Below are positions 50,213 to 57,870 of a stretch of DNA of 64,000 nucleotides, in pieces. The stretch's first letter is position 1. Every line of letters starts with the position of its first letter. The position numbers and the translations under genes were made by a program. The notes beneath the pieces were generated by a model. It did not search any database and was not told the origin of the DNA. It saw only the letters and a program-made list of their open reading frames with translations. The stretch comes from Bacteroidales bacterium (lineage in GTDB: Bacteria > Bacteroidota > Bacteroidia > Bacteroidales > F082): the NCBI GenBank assembly GCA_017460915.1, contig JAFUAA010000046.1:61986-125985 (forward strand). The letters run 5' to 3'.

Positions 50213-52207
50213 TTAGTTCTGACGGACAGGGCGCACACTGCAGCCACGGCCGCGGTTGAAGTAGCGCATGTAGCAGTCGTCCGAGCCGAAGAAGAGGTAC
50301 CACGCGCGGCTCGGGCTGTCGGTGCTGAGCGACCTCGACCAGTAGTTACCGTAGGAGTCTGGGTAGTAGAGCTCCGAGTCCCAGCGGCGGCCGGCGGCGG
50401 GCAGGAAGAGCGTCTGGCCGTTCTTCTTCGAGGTGAACTTGCGGCCTTTTCCCGTCCATTCATCTTCAGTGTATTCCAACAACTCCTTCCATTGGTCGTA
50501 GGTGGGCGTGCGCCAGCCGCCGCCCCAGTTGGAAGCGGCTGGGTCGTCGCCTGTCTGCAAGGCCGTCTGGTTGTCGGTGAAGCCGTTGTTGCCGTAGTCG
50601 CTCTTGTTGCTGTACTTGGTCAGCTTGTCGTAGTCGCCATTGGCGTATTTGTAGGTACTCCAGTTGTAGGTGTTCTTCGTGCTGGTCTCGCCCCATGCGT
50701 AGTAGTTGCCATAGTCTTCGGGCTTGCTCGCGCCTATGTTGCAGGTGGCCCACAGCGTGCCGCTCGGCAGGCCGAGGTCTACGTACTCGTGGCCGTTGGC
50801 GGAGCCGTTGCCGCCCTTCTGTTGGGTTTCTGCTTTGGCTTGGGCTTCCAATTCGGCTTTCTTGGCTTTCACTTCTTCCACATACTTGCCTTTGGGATAG
50901 GCCTTCAGATAGCTGTCACAACCTGCCACGGTGGTGCATTTCTTGTAGGCGGCTTCCTCCTTCTTCTCGGCCTCAGCTTGGGCTTGGGCTTGCGCTTCGG
51001 CTTCGGCCTGCTGTTGGGCTTGGGCAAGGGCGGTGGCTTGCTGCGCCTTGGCGGTGCTGTCAGCTTCGTGTTGTTCAACAAAAGCCTTGGCATCGTTGTA
51101 GTGCAAGGCGTTGCGCCCGTAGTCGCGCATGTAGGCGCGGTAGTCGGCCACGCTTTGGCAGGCTTGGTAAGCCTGGGTGTCGGGGTCGTCGGGCTTGGGC
51201 TTGGGCCTCAGCAGGAACACCAAGAGGAAGGCTGCGGCGGCTACGCCGAGGGCTATCCAGAGAGCGGTTTTGGGCTTGGGTTTGTCCTTAGGCGTAGCGG
51301 TTGCTGAGCCTGTCGAAGCACCGCCTTCGGTCACTTCCGTTTCGTCGTCGTCAGCGGTGCCATTAATAATAAGGTACAACTCTGCCGCGTCCTTGGCGCG
51401 CTTGGTGGCGTCAACCACCAAGCACCGCTCCGCCACCTTGCGCCACGTTTCGGGCATCTTATTCAAGCCGCTCACGCTGCCGTTCACAATCTTGTTGTAG
51501 ATCTCCATGTCGGCTTGGGCGGTGTTGGCCGCGCCGCTGCCCGCGCTGAACAGCTGCTCGCCCGTGAACAGCTCGTAGAGGATGGCTCCGTACGACCAGA
51601 GGTCGGTGTTGAGGCGCAAGGGCTGCCCTTGCAGTTGCTCGGGCGAGCTGTATCGCGGCGTGCCCGCGCCGAAGCTGTTGCTGAACACGCTGCCGTCCAC
51701 CACGCCTGCGGCCTTGCTCAGGCCGAAGTCGGTGATGAGCGGGATGATGCGGCCTCCGTGCTTCACGATGAGGATGTTGCCGGGCTTCAGGTCGCGGTGC
51801 ACCACCTTGTGCTTGTGCAGGAAGGCGATGCCGTCCAAGAGTTGCTTGGCGATGTCTTCCTTTTGCTCAGCCGTCAGGCCTTGCTTGATGGCATGGCTGA
51901 GGTTGCCGTCGGGGTAGTATTGCATCACGGCATAGTCGAACACGCCGTTGGGCATCTCGAAGGAATAGAACTCCTCGTAGTTGGCGATGTTGGGGTGCTT
52001 GGGCACGTGGGCCAAAGCCTCAAACTCGTCCTTCAGCGAGAAGGTCTTCTTGCCGTCGGCGGTGGTCTTCACCTCGCTGACCTTGATGGCCACCTCGCGG
52101 TGAAGCACGTTGTCGTAGGCCTTGTACACCGTACCGAAGCCGCCGCCCCCGATGCGGTCGCGGCTAACGCTGTAGGTATAGCGCTTGAAGAATTCTTGTT
52201 GGTTCAT
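50213..52207 (-). CDS. transmembrane Ser/Thr protein kinase with Fib_succ_major (lectin-like) outer domain
   Basis: The product is 664 residues from the ATG at 52207. The kinase domain is complete: GGGGFGTVYKA, VAIKV (Lys42), HRDLKPGN (Asp139), ITDFGLSKA (Asp160), GTPRYSSPEQ and TDLWSYGAILYELFTG. A membrane helix lies at about 314-333. Beyond it is an Ala/Gln/Glu-rich helical stalk of about 140 residues and a Fib_succ_major-type domain (EYVDLGLPSGTLWATCNIGA, NYYAWGETS, WGGGWRTPTYDQWKELL, LFLPAAGRRW, GYWSRSL-like, GCSVRPVRQN), a fold related to C-type lectins. The architecture is that of a receptor kinase. The GAGCCTGTCGAAG repeat core is embedded in the Ser/Thr linker. Confidence 0.93.
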   Translation of the reverse strand: MNQQEFFKRYTYSVSRDRIGGGGFGTVYKAYDNVLHREVAIKVSEVKTTADGKKTFSLKDEFEALAHVPKHPNIANYEEFYSFEMPNGVFDYAVMQYYPDGNLSHAIKQGLTAEQKEDIAKQLLDGIAFLHKHKVVHRDLKPGNILIVKHGGRIIPLITDFGLSKAAGVVDGSVFSNSFGAGTPRYSSPEQLQGQPLRLNTDLWSYGAILYELFTGEQLFSAGSGAANTAQADMEIYNKIVNGSVSGLNKMPETWRKVAERCLVVDATKRAKDAAELYLIINGTADDDETEVTEGGASTGSATATPKDKPKPKTALWIALGVAAAAFLLVFLLRPKPKPDDPDTQAYQACQSVADYRAYMRDYGRNALHYNDAKAFVEQHEADSTAKAQQATALAQAQQQAEAEAQAQAQAEAEKKEEAAYKKCTTVAGCDSYLKAYPKGKYVEEVKAKKAELEAQAKAETQQKGGNGSANGHEYVDLGLPSGTLWATCNIGASKPEDYGNYYAWGETSTKNTYNWSTYKYANGDYDKLTKYSNKSDYGNNGFTDNQTALQTGDDPAASNWGGGWRTPTYDQWKELLEYTEDEWTGKGRKFTSKKNGQTLFLPAAGRRWDSELYYPDSYGNYWSRSLSTDSPSRAWYLFFGSDDCYMRYFNRGRGCSVRPVRQN
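51303..51317. repeat. TGAGCCTGTCGAAG repeat core inside the kinase gene
   Basis: The same 14-base core lies in the intergenic hairpin at 36533-36552. Here it encodes part of the STGSAT linker between the kinase domain and the membrane helix. Confidence 0.45.
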
Positions 52208-52245
52208 TTGTGGTTGAATCGTTGATTGTTTGATTGTTTCATTGT

Positions 52246-52275
52246 TGTAGAGACGCAAAATCTTGCGTCTCTACA
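52246..52275. repeat. perfect palindrome TGTAGAGACGCAA-AATC-TTGCGTCTCTACA
   Basis: Two 13-base arms pair perfectly around a four-base loop, between the kinase and FHA genes. Related copies are at 8423-8450 and 40728-40748. It is not followed by a T-run and lies within an apparent operon, so it is treated as REP, not as a terminator. Confidence 0.75.
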
Positions 52276-52282
52276 GATGGAT

Positions 52283-52834
52283 TCAACAGGTTAGGTCGTC
52301 ATCGGATTCGGCAATGTTCACGCGAAACGTGGTCTCGCCGAGGCGGAACTGGTCGCCGTCGGCGAGATACACCTCTTCTTCGGCGTCCATCCTCTTGCCG
52401 TTGACCCAAATGCCGTTCTTGCTGCCGAGATCCTTCAGCGTGAAGCCCGTCTTGCCTTTCTTGCGGATGGCAGCATGTTTGCGGCTCATCTTCTTGTCAT
52501 CGGTGACCACCTCCACATCGGGCCTGTGTTCGGGACCACTGTTGTTTTTGCGCCCGATGGTGTAGTAGTCGGAAGTCAGGTTGAAGGTTTGGTAGGTGGT
52601 TGTAGCGTTGGCCTTCACCTCAAGCAACAACGAGCGGTCAGGCTCGTTGCCGCCCAAGGTCGGGTCGCTCTCGAATTTCGAGGCGTAGGCCACAGGGATG
52701 GGAATGTTGTATTTGGTGCCGCACTTGGGGCAAGCCACTTGCTTCGTCTTGCCCAAGTCGGCCTCAGCGATGAGGATGGGCAAGGCCGTGCCGCATTTGG
52801 GGCAGGCCTTGGTGATTTTCAGTGTCGTAGCCAT
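52283..52834 (-). CDS. FHA-domain protein with N-terminal zinc ribbon
   Basis: The product is 183 residues. The first 45 carry two CPKCG knuckles (ACPKCGTALP, ACPKCGTKYNIP). An FHA domain fills about residues 85-180 (YYTIGRKNNSG, MSRKHAAIRKKGKTGFTLKDLGSKNGIWVNGKRM, LADGDQFRLGETTFRV). All FHA phosphothreonine-contact motifs (GR, SxKH-type, GSKNG) are intact. It is soluble. It starts six bases from the end of the preceding acidic-protein gene and is a probable phospho-reader or substrate of the kinase. Confidence 0.9.
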   Translation of the reverse strand: MATTLKITKACPKCGTALPILIAEADLGKTKQVACPKCGTKYNIPIPVAYASKFESDPTLGGNEPDRSLLLEVKANATTTYQTFNLTSDYYTIGRKNNSGPEHRPDVEVVTDDKKMSRKHAAIRKKGKTGFTLKDLGSKNGIWVNGKRMDAEEEVYLADGDQFRLGETTFRVNIAESDDDLTC

Positions 52835-52839
52835 ATCGA

Positions 52840-54069
52840 TTACGCAAATTCACTCATATCCATGTTGTTGTCGATGGTGACATCCATGTCGGATGTCATG
52901 TCGGCTAACACGTCCACATCGTCGTTTTCGGCAATGAACTCGGTGTCGGGATTCGCGAGGTCGTTTTCGGGGGCAATGACCACATCGTCGATATTGCTGA
53001 CGTTGTTCTCGTCGATGACGAGGTTGCCCATCTCGTCAACGCCCGGGTCGATGACGAGCGTGTCGAAGTGGCCGTCACCGGAGGTGTCGAGAACGAGGTC
53101 GAGGCTGTCGTTGCCGTCGGCATCCACGATGAGGGTGTCAACCTGTCCGTCGCCACTCAGGTCGGCGGCTTCATACACGTCGCTTTCGTTGAGAACGAGC
53201 GTATTGCCTTCCACTGGGTCAACCGGCTCCACTGGATTGGGTTCCGATGTGCCGGTGATGTTCACACCGTCGATTTCCACCACTTCGCCTGTTTGGTCTT
53301 CTTCAACATCAAGGATGAGCGTATCAAAGCTGCCGTCGCCCGTGGTGTCAAGTATGACATCGGGAATGTCGTTGCCATTGGCATCCACCACGACTGCGTC
53401 AACTTGTCCATCGCCGTCGAGGTCGTAGGCCTCGATGATGTCTTCCTCGTTCAGGTTGAGCGTTTGGGGATTCGACGTTGGTGTGGGTTCGGGATCTGGA
53501 TCGGGTTCAGGAGTAGGTATTGGATCCGGATCGGGCGTTGGTTCAGGCGTTGGCTCGTATTGGATATTCGAAGTGGTGCGGTGCACATCTGCCCAGTACT
53601 GGTCGTGCTCCTCTGGCGACATGGCGTTCCATTCGTTGGCGTAGTAGGTGCCATAGGTATGCCCATGCCACACAAAGATGCCTCCCGCTCCCACCTCTTG
53701 CCTCGCAGCAGCAAAGGCTTGGTTGAAGCTCATCGAGTCGTTCACGCCTGTGGCCACTGGCATGTCGTGGCCTTGGAGATGGCTTGATGAAGAAGGAGCT
53801 GCTTCAGGCTCTCCAATCTCATCAATTTCGTTGCCGTCTTCGGGCGATACAGGGAAAACGTTTACAGGTGTCAGCACGCCAATGGCGGCACCTGCCAGGC
53901 CAGCCGCACCAGCGATGCCGGCAGTCCGGTAGTCGCGTTTCTTCTTGCCCTCGGCCGATGGCTTTTCGGTTTCGGCGGCATTCGTTTCGGTTTCGTCGTT
54001 CATGTCCCAGCCTTCATTCATCGCGACGGGCTGTTCCTTCTTTTCGTCTAAGATAGTCTCATCGTTCAT
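52840..54069 (-). CDS. acidic membrane-anchored protein with DxDGDG repeats
   Basis: The product is 409 residues. The N-terminal 45 residues are charged and cytoplasmic in type. A small-residue membrane helix (TAGIAGAAGLAGAAIGVL, about 47-65) follows, then a conserved-looking region (DSMSFNQAFAAARQEVGAGGIFVWHGHTYGTYYANEWNAMSPEEHDQYWADV), a Pro/Glu/Asp linker (PTPEPTPDPDPIPTPEPDP), and two copies of an aspartate-rich module (DLDGDGQVDAVVVDANGNDIPD / DTTGDGSFDTLILD and DLSGDGQVDTLIVDADGNDSLD / DTSGDGHFDTLVID) like thrombospondin-type-3 or dockerin calcium loops. I do not recognise the whole. It is the first gene of the cluster. Confidence 0.82.
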   Translation of the reverse strand: MNDETILDEKKEQPVAMNEGWDMNDETETNAAETEKPSAEGKKKRDYRTAGIAGAAGLAGAAIGVLTPVNVFPVSPEDGNEIDEIGEPEAAPSSSSHLQGHDMPVATGVNDSMSFNQAFAAARQEVGAGGIFVWHGHTYGTYYANEWNAMSPEEHDQYWADVHRTTSNIQYEPTPEPTPDPDPIPTPEPDPDPEPTPTSNPQTLNLNEEDIIEAYDLDGDGQVDAVVVDANGNDIPDVILDTTGDGSFDTLILDVEEDQTGEVVEIDGVNITGTSEPNPVEPVDPVEGNTLVLNESDVYEAADLSGDGQVDTLIVDADGNDSLDLVLDTSGDGHFDTLVIDPGVDEMGNLVIDENNVSNIDDVVIAPENDLANPDTEFIAENDDVDVLADMTSDMDVTIDNNMDMSEFA

Positions 54070-54460
54070 AGTTGAAATGTTTTGATTTGTTTGACATTAT
54101 ATTGCTCTTTTCGCGCATTGGCACACAAAAAAGGCCACGAGGACATCTCGCAGCAGCAAATGGCAACCCATAAGATCGAGTATTATTGGAAGAAGGGAAA
54201 ACGACAAAATCGTAAAACGGCACGATCACGTCTTGAGCCGACCTTTCAGTACGAAGTTTTACCCCCCCCCCGTAAATCTTTTTAACAAATTGTTTTTCAG
54301 TCACTTGCAGAAATCTTTATTGCTTTATGGAATTGTTTTGATGGCCACAAAAAAAATCTTTTTTCCAATACAAAACAATTCTCATCCAAAAAAAGGCAGT
54401 CAAGGCGCATCGCATTGCCCCCTCGCCCTCTTCGGGCAAAACCGAGCGCCGCATGTTAGC
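54070..54460. other. intergenic region with a C10 homopolymer
   Basis: The gap of about 390 bases lies between the kinase-cluster promoter side and the end of the sigma-54 regulator gene. It contains a run of ten C at 54262-54271 and A/T-rich stretches. No gene is supported. An 81-codon minus-strand frame (54059-54304) overlaps the cluster's first gene and has no recognisable features. No TAnnTTTG element was found for the cluster. Confidence 0.5.
54262..54271. repeat. homopolymeric C10 tract
   Basis: Ten consecutive C, about 190 bases upstream of the kinase cluster's first start codon. Such tracts slip during replication. Confidence 0.8.
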
Positions 54461-55798
54461 CTACAATTCTATCCCATAAAGGTGCATCTTGTTATACAAG
54501 GTCTTGCGGTCGATTTGGAGCAGTCTGGCCGCCACGGTCTTGTTGCCCCTCGCCTTCTGCAAAGCGGCTTCGATTTGTTGCTTTTCGTGTTCGGGACGCA
54601 AAGCCCAATCGTCATCATCAGCAACCATGACCGTTTTTTTGTTGGGTGCGCTGAACACGGGCAGGTCGTCCATTTCGATGTTCTCGCTCTCGGCAAAGAG
54701 CACGCAACGACGCACCACGTTGCGGAGTTCACGCAAGTTGCCGTTCCAACGTTGTTCCTTCAACCGCTGCAAGGTGTCGTTGGTGATACCCTTCACGTTT
54801 TTGCCCAACTCCTCGTTGGCCTGACGGATGAAGAACGCCGTCAGTTCGTCGAAGTCCTCAAGACGCTCGCGCAAAGGCGGCACATCGATGGCGAACTCAT
54901 TGATTCTGTGGAACAAATCCTGCCTGAACCGTCCTTCTTCGATGGCTTGTTGCAGGTTCTCGTTGGTGGCGGCGAGGATGCGCACGTCCACATGGATGTC
55001 GGTGGCGGAACCCACAGGCCGCACCTTCTGCTCCTGCAAGGCGCGAAGCAATTGCATCTGAACTTCGTAAGGAAGATTGCCTACCTCGTCGAGGAAGACC
55101 GTACCGCCCTTGGCTTGCTCGAACACGCCTTTCTTGTCGGCGATGGCCGAGGTGAACGAGCCTTTCAGATGGCCAAACAACTCGCTGGGAGCCAATTCCT
55201 TGGAAAGGCTTCCGCAGTCAACGGGAACGAACGGCCCGTCCTTGTATTGGCTCAAATCGTGAATCATTCGGGCGATGTATTCCTTGCCCGTGCCGCTCTC
55301 ACCGAGGATCAACACGGAGAACTTGGTGGGCGCAACGAGTTCCACATGCTTGTAGAGCCTTTGCATGGCGGGGCTGCTGCCCGTCACCCATTGTTTGCTC
55401 GTGGGCAAAAAACTCTCATCCGATTCTTCTTCGGTCGAGACCAAAGCCGCAGCGATTTTCTCTTCCAAGACGCTCGGGTTGATTGGTTTCTTGAGATAGT
55501 CGAAAGCGCCGAGCTTCATGGCCGACACGGCTGTTTGCACCTCGGCGTAACCCGTCATCACGATGATAGGCATCTTGCTCTTCATCTTCTCGCGCACCCA
55601 GGTCATGAGCAGTATGCCATCGCCGTCGGGGAGTCTCAAATCGGTGAGAATCAGATTGAAACCACCACCAGTAATCTCAATCTTGGCTTGTTCAAACCGT
55701 GTTGCGAGAACGGCCTCGTAGCCGTTCTTCTTCAGCCAGGTGAGGATCATCATGCCGAAAGAGGCATCGTCTTCTACAACAAGAATCTTGGATTTCAT
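54461..55798 (-). CDS. sigma-54-dependent response regulator (NtrC/AtoC type)
   Basis: The product is 445 residues from the ATG at 55798. The receiver domain (ILVVEDDASFG, LILTDLRLPDGDG with the phospho-Asp, MTGYAEVQTAVSAMKLGAFDYLKKP) is followed by an AAA+ domain (ILGESGTGKEYIAR, FLDEVGNLPYEVQMQLLRALQE, RFRQDLFHRINEF) and a Fis-type helix-turn-helix (GNKTVAARLLQIDRKTLYNKM). The sigma-54 contact loop, normally GAFTGA, reads GSFTSA; the key Thr is kept. No histidine kinase gene adjoins it. Confidence 0.93.
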   Translation of the reverse strand: MKSKILVVEDDASFGMMILTWLKKNGYEAVLATRFEQAKIEITGGGFNLILTDLRLPDGDGILLMTWVREKMKSKMPIIVMTGYAEVQTAVSAMKLGAFDYLKKPINPSVLEEKIAAALVSTEEESDESFLPTSKQWVTGSSPAMQRLYKHVELVAPTKFSVLILGESGTGKEYIARMIHDLSQYKDGPFVPVDCGSLSKELAPSELFGHLKGSFTSAIADKKGVFEQAKGGTVFLDEVGNLPYEVQMQLLRALQEQKVRPVGSATDIHVDVRILAATNENLQQAIEEGRFRQDLFHRINEFAIDVPPLRERLEDFDELTAFFIRQANEELGKNVKGITNDTLQRLKEQRWNGNLRELRNVVRRCVLFAESENIEMDDLPVFSAPNKKTVMVADDDDWALRPEHEKQQIEAALQKARGNKTVAARLLQIDRKTLYNKMHLYGIEL

Positions 55799-55803
55799 GC
55801 CTG

Positions 55804-55811
55804 CAAAGGTA
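55804..55811 (-). promoter_or_regulatory. -7 promoter element for the sigma-54 regulator
   Basis: TACCTTTG on the minus strand, five bases before the ATG at 55798; this predicts a leaderless mRNA. Confidence 0.55.
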
Positions 55812-55844
55812 ATAACATTTTCCGTTGATTCCACATAATTCCAC

Positions 55845-55885
55845 AAAAAAAAGCCTCACCATCGAGCGATGTGAGGCCATTTTAA
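55845..55885 (-). terminator. rho-independent terminator of the coiled-coil lipoprotein gene
   Basis: On the minus strand GCCTCACATCG pairs with CGATGGTGAGGC (one bulged base), followed by TTTTTTTTT. It sits about 40 bases beyond the lipoprotein stop and before the regulator promoter. Confidence 0.85.
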
Positions 55886-55921
55886 AAAAATTGAAAACGA
55901 GCAGATTCCGTAAAAACGGAC

Positions 55922-56809
55922 TTATTTGATGGATACTACCAAATAATTCGACATACTCCAGAAAGCTTCCTTGTCGATGATTTGCAGCACTTTGTTGCCT
56001 TCCTCGGTTTCCGTGACTTGGTAACTGCCTTCCGGATGGTTGGTCATGATTTTCTCTTTCTTGGTGTTGAGCGGGATGTTGTCCAATTCGCGTTTGTCGC
56101 GTCTCATGAACTGGCTTTGGTCAAAACCCTGCTTCGAGATCTCGCTGGCTTGGAAGAGGCCGCCCTTGCTGACGATGCCCCTTTCGACCAAGGCCTGCTG
56201 CGTGGCGATGCAAACCCACACTGTGTTCAGCATCGCATCTTGATTATCGATGGTGGCTTGTTGAGCCGCATTCTGAACCGTCATCACGTCAAGGTTGCTG
56301 TTCAGCTCAGTGATGTTTTGGTTCAAGTCGGTGACTTGTTCATTCAGATTGGCGATTTGCTGGCGGCTTTGCTGCAATTCGTCTTTCAGGTTGTTGATAA
56401 ACACGTCTTTCTCTTCCAGTTGCTTCTTCAAGCGGTTGACGGTTTCTTTCAAGGCCTTCGAAGTGGCTCCTTGTTCGGCCAGCTGCTTTTCCAGGTCGTT
56501 GATCTTGTTGCGGTTCTCCTGCAATGTCTGCTGGATGGCATTGATTTCCGAAACGGCTTTGCTGGTGTTGCCTTCCTGATTTTCCATCATGATGATGTTT
56601 TCCTGGGCACGCACCGACTCAAGGGCGTTCTCAATCTCGTTGATGGTGTTCAAAGCCTGGTCGAAACCGCCGCGAGCAGCCACGGCCTCAGTATACAAAG
56701 AATCACGCTCGGCCATAAGCGATTGATACTTCTCTGAACGCTCCACGTTGCACGAAACCGCTACAACCATCAGCAGAGCCATGACAAAAAATGATAATTT
56801 GGTTTTCAT
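55922..56809 (-). CDS. coiled-coil lipoprotein
   Basis: The product is 295 residues with a lipobox signal (FFVMALLMVVAVSC). Residues 25-200 are one long coiled coil (ALNTINEIENALESVRAQEN, INDLEKQLAEQGATSKALKE, TVNRLKKQLEEKDVFINNLKDELQQ, IANLNEQVTDLNQNITELN). A small C-terminal domain (VWVCIATQQALVERGIVSKGGL, RELDNIPLNTKKEKIMTNHPEGSYQV) follows. Similar proteins are common in Bacteroidales with no known role; a spacer or envelope-structural function is a guess. It has its own terminator. Confidence 0.82.
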   Translation of the reverse strand: MKTKLSFFVMALLMVVAVSCNVERSEKYQSLMAERDSLYTEAVAARGGFDQALNTINEIENALESVRAQENIIMMENQEGNTSKAVSEINAIQQTLQENRNKINDLEKQLAEQGATSKALKETVNRLKKQLEEKDVFINNLKDELQQSRQQIANLNEQVTDLNQNITELNSNLDVMTVQNAAQQATIDNQDAMLNTVWVCIATQQALVERGIVSKGGLFQASEISKQGFDQSQFMRRDKRELDNIPLNTKKEKIMTNHPEGSYQVTETEEGNKVLQIIDKEAFWSMSNYLVVSIK

Positions 56810-56975
56810 AGGTTTAGTATTTTTCCCGATATTATAGCATATTCCGTACCTATTTCATACAAAAATCGCAACATATTTACAGTCAATGAATTACAATTAT
56901 TCCGCATCTTTTTTCAATTGTGGAATCTTGTGGAAAATTCCACACACGCCCCATAATTGTGGAACCTTGGGAGGC

Positions 56976-57797
56976 TCAGAGATAGACGAAACCCGTGCTT
57001 TTGTGGCGCGGCAAGGAGAAAATCGAGGTGTTCACGTCAGGACGGACGTGTTTCATGCGAAATTGCTCGTAGAGGCAACTCAGGGCGCATTCGGGTGTGT
57101 TGTTGTTTTCGCTGAGGTGGCAGAGCATGATGTTCTTGATTTCGGGACGATAGATTTCGGCGACGAACCGCGCCGACTCCCTATTGCTCAGATGGCCGAA
57201 CGGGCCTGCGATACGCTGCTTGAGCATATAGGGATAAGAGCCTTTTTCGAGCATCTCCACGTCATAGTTCGACTCGATGACAATATTGTCGGCACGTCGA
57301 ATCTGCTCTTTCACCACCTTGTCGAGCATCCCAATATCAGTGGCTATCGTCAAAGTATGTCCCTCAAAACTAAAATGATAGCCCACTGCGCCGCGCCCAT
57401 CGTGCATGACGGGAAACGCCTCAATGGTGATGCCGCAAATCTCGAAAGGCTGCAAGGGCTCTATCTCATGAAACAGTTTTGCATCGACGTTTTTCGTGGC
57501 CTTGCCTTCGGCAATGCCCAGCAGGCAATCGGAATGGGCGAAGATGGGAACGGAGTGGTTTTTGGTCAAGACCTCAAGACCTTTCACATGGTCGATGTGG
57601 TCGTGCGTAACAAGAATGGCCCTGATTCTGTCCATGGGAATCTCGATTTTGGCCAAGGCCTTCACAACAGACTGCCCGCTGATGCCTACATCAACCAGAA
57701 CGCCCTCGTCCTGCTTGCCCACGTAGTAGCAGTTGCCGCTACTGCCCGACGCAAAGCTACAAAACACAAACGGGGAAAGGCACGAAAAAAGGTCCAT
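56976..57797 (-). CDS. MBL-fold metallo-hydrolase (YycJ/WalJ-like)
   Basis: The product is 273 residues. The metallo-beta-lactamase motif THDHIDHVKG, the ASGSSGNCYYVG start, AFPVMHDGRGAVGYHF, IATDIGMLD and ESNYDVEMLEKGSYPYMLKQRI match YycJ-type exonuclease-like proteins. The zinc ligands are all present. It probably acts on nucleic acid in the cytoplasm. It is divergent from the agmatinase-family gene. Confidence 0.92.
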   Translation of the reverse strand: MDLFSCLSPFVFCSFASGSSGNCYYVGKQDEGVLVDVGISGQSVVKALAKIEIPMDRIRAILVTHDHIDHVKGLEVLTKNHSVPIFAHSDCLLGIAEGKATKNVDAKLFHEIEPLQPFEICGITIEAFPVMHDGRGAVGYHFSFEGHTLTIATDIGMLDKVVKEQIRRADNIVIESNYDVEMLEKGSYPYMLKQRIAGPFGHLSNRESARFVAEIYRPEIKNIMLCHLSENNNTPECALSCLYEQFRMKHVRPDVNTSIFSLPRHKSTGFVYL

Positions 57798-57814
57798 CGC
57801 ATCAAATTTGGGCG

Positions 57815-57822
57815 CAAAAATA
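57815..57822 (-). promoter_or_regulatory. -7 promoter element for the MBL-fold gene
   Basis: TATTTTTG on the minus strand, 17 nt before the ATG at 57797. Confidence 0.55.
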
Positions 57823-57843
57823 AGTATTAATTCGTTTTTTCCC

Positions 57844-57851
57844 TACTTTTG
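57844..57851 (+). promoter_or_regulatory. -7 promoter element for the agmatinase-family gene
   Basis: TACTTTTG, 19 nt before the ATG at 57871. It excludes longer in-frame starts. Confidence 0.55.
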
Positions 57852-57870
57852 TCCCCAAATTTATCAACAA

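Noticed and set aside
47216-54069. T6SS threonine-phosphorylation regulatory genes
   Set aside because: Kinase, phosphatase and FHA are present, but no tss structural gene occurs in the window and the caspase and DxDGDG protein do not belong to that pathway.
54059-54304. 81-codon minus-strand frame upstream of the kinase cluster
   Set aside because: It overlaps the first gene of the cluster, crosses the homopolymer and has no recognisable domain.
54233-55828. 531-codon plus-strand open frame opposite the sigma-54 regulator
   Set aside because: It is an antisense shadow; the minus strand carries complete receiver, AAA+ and Fis domains.
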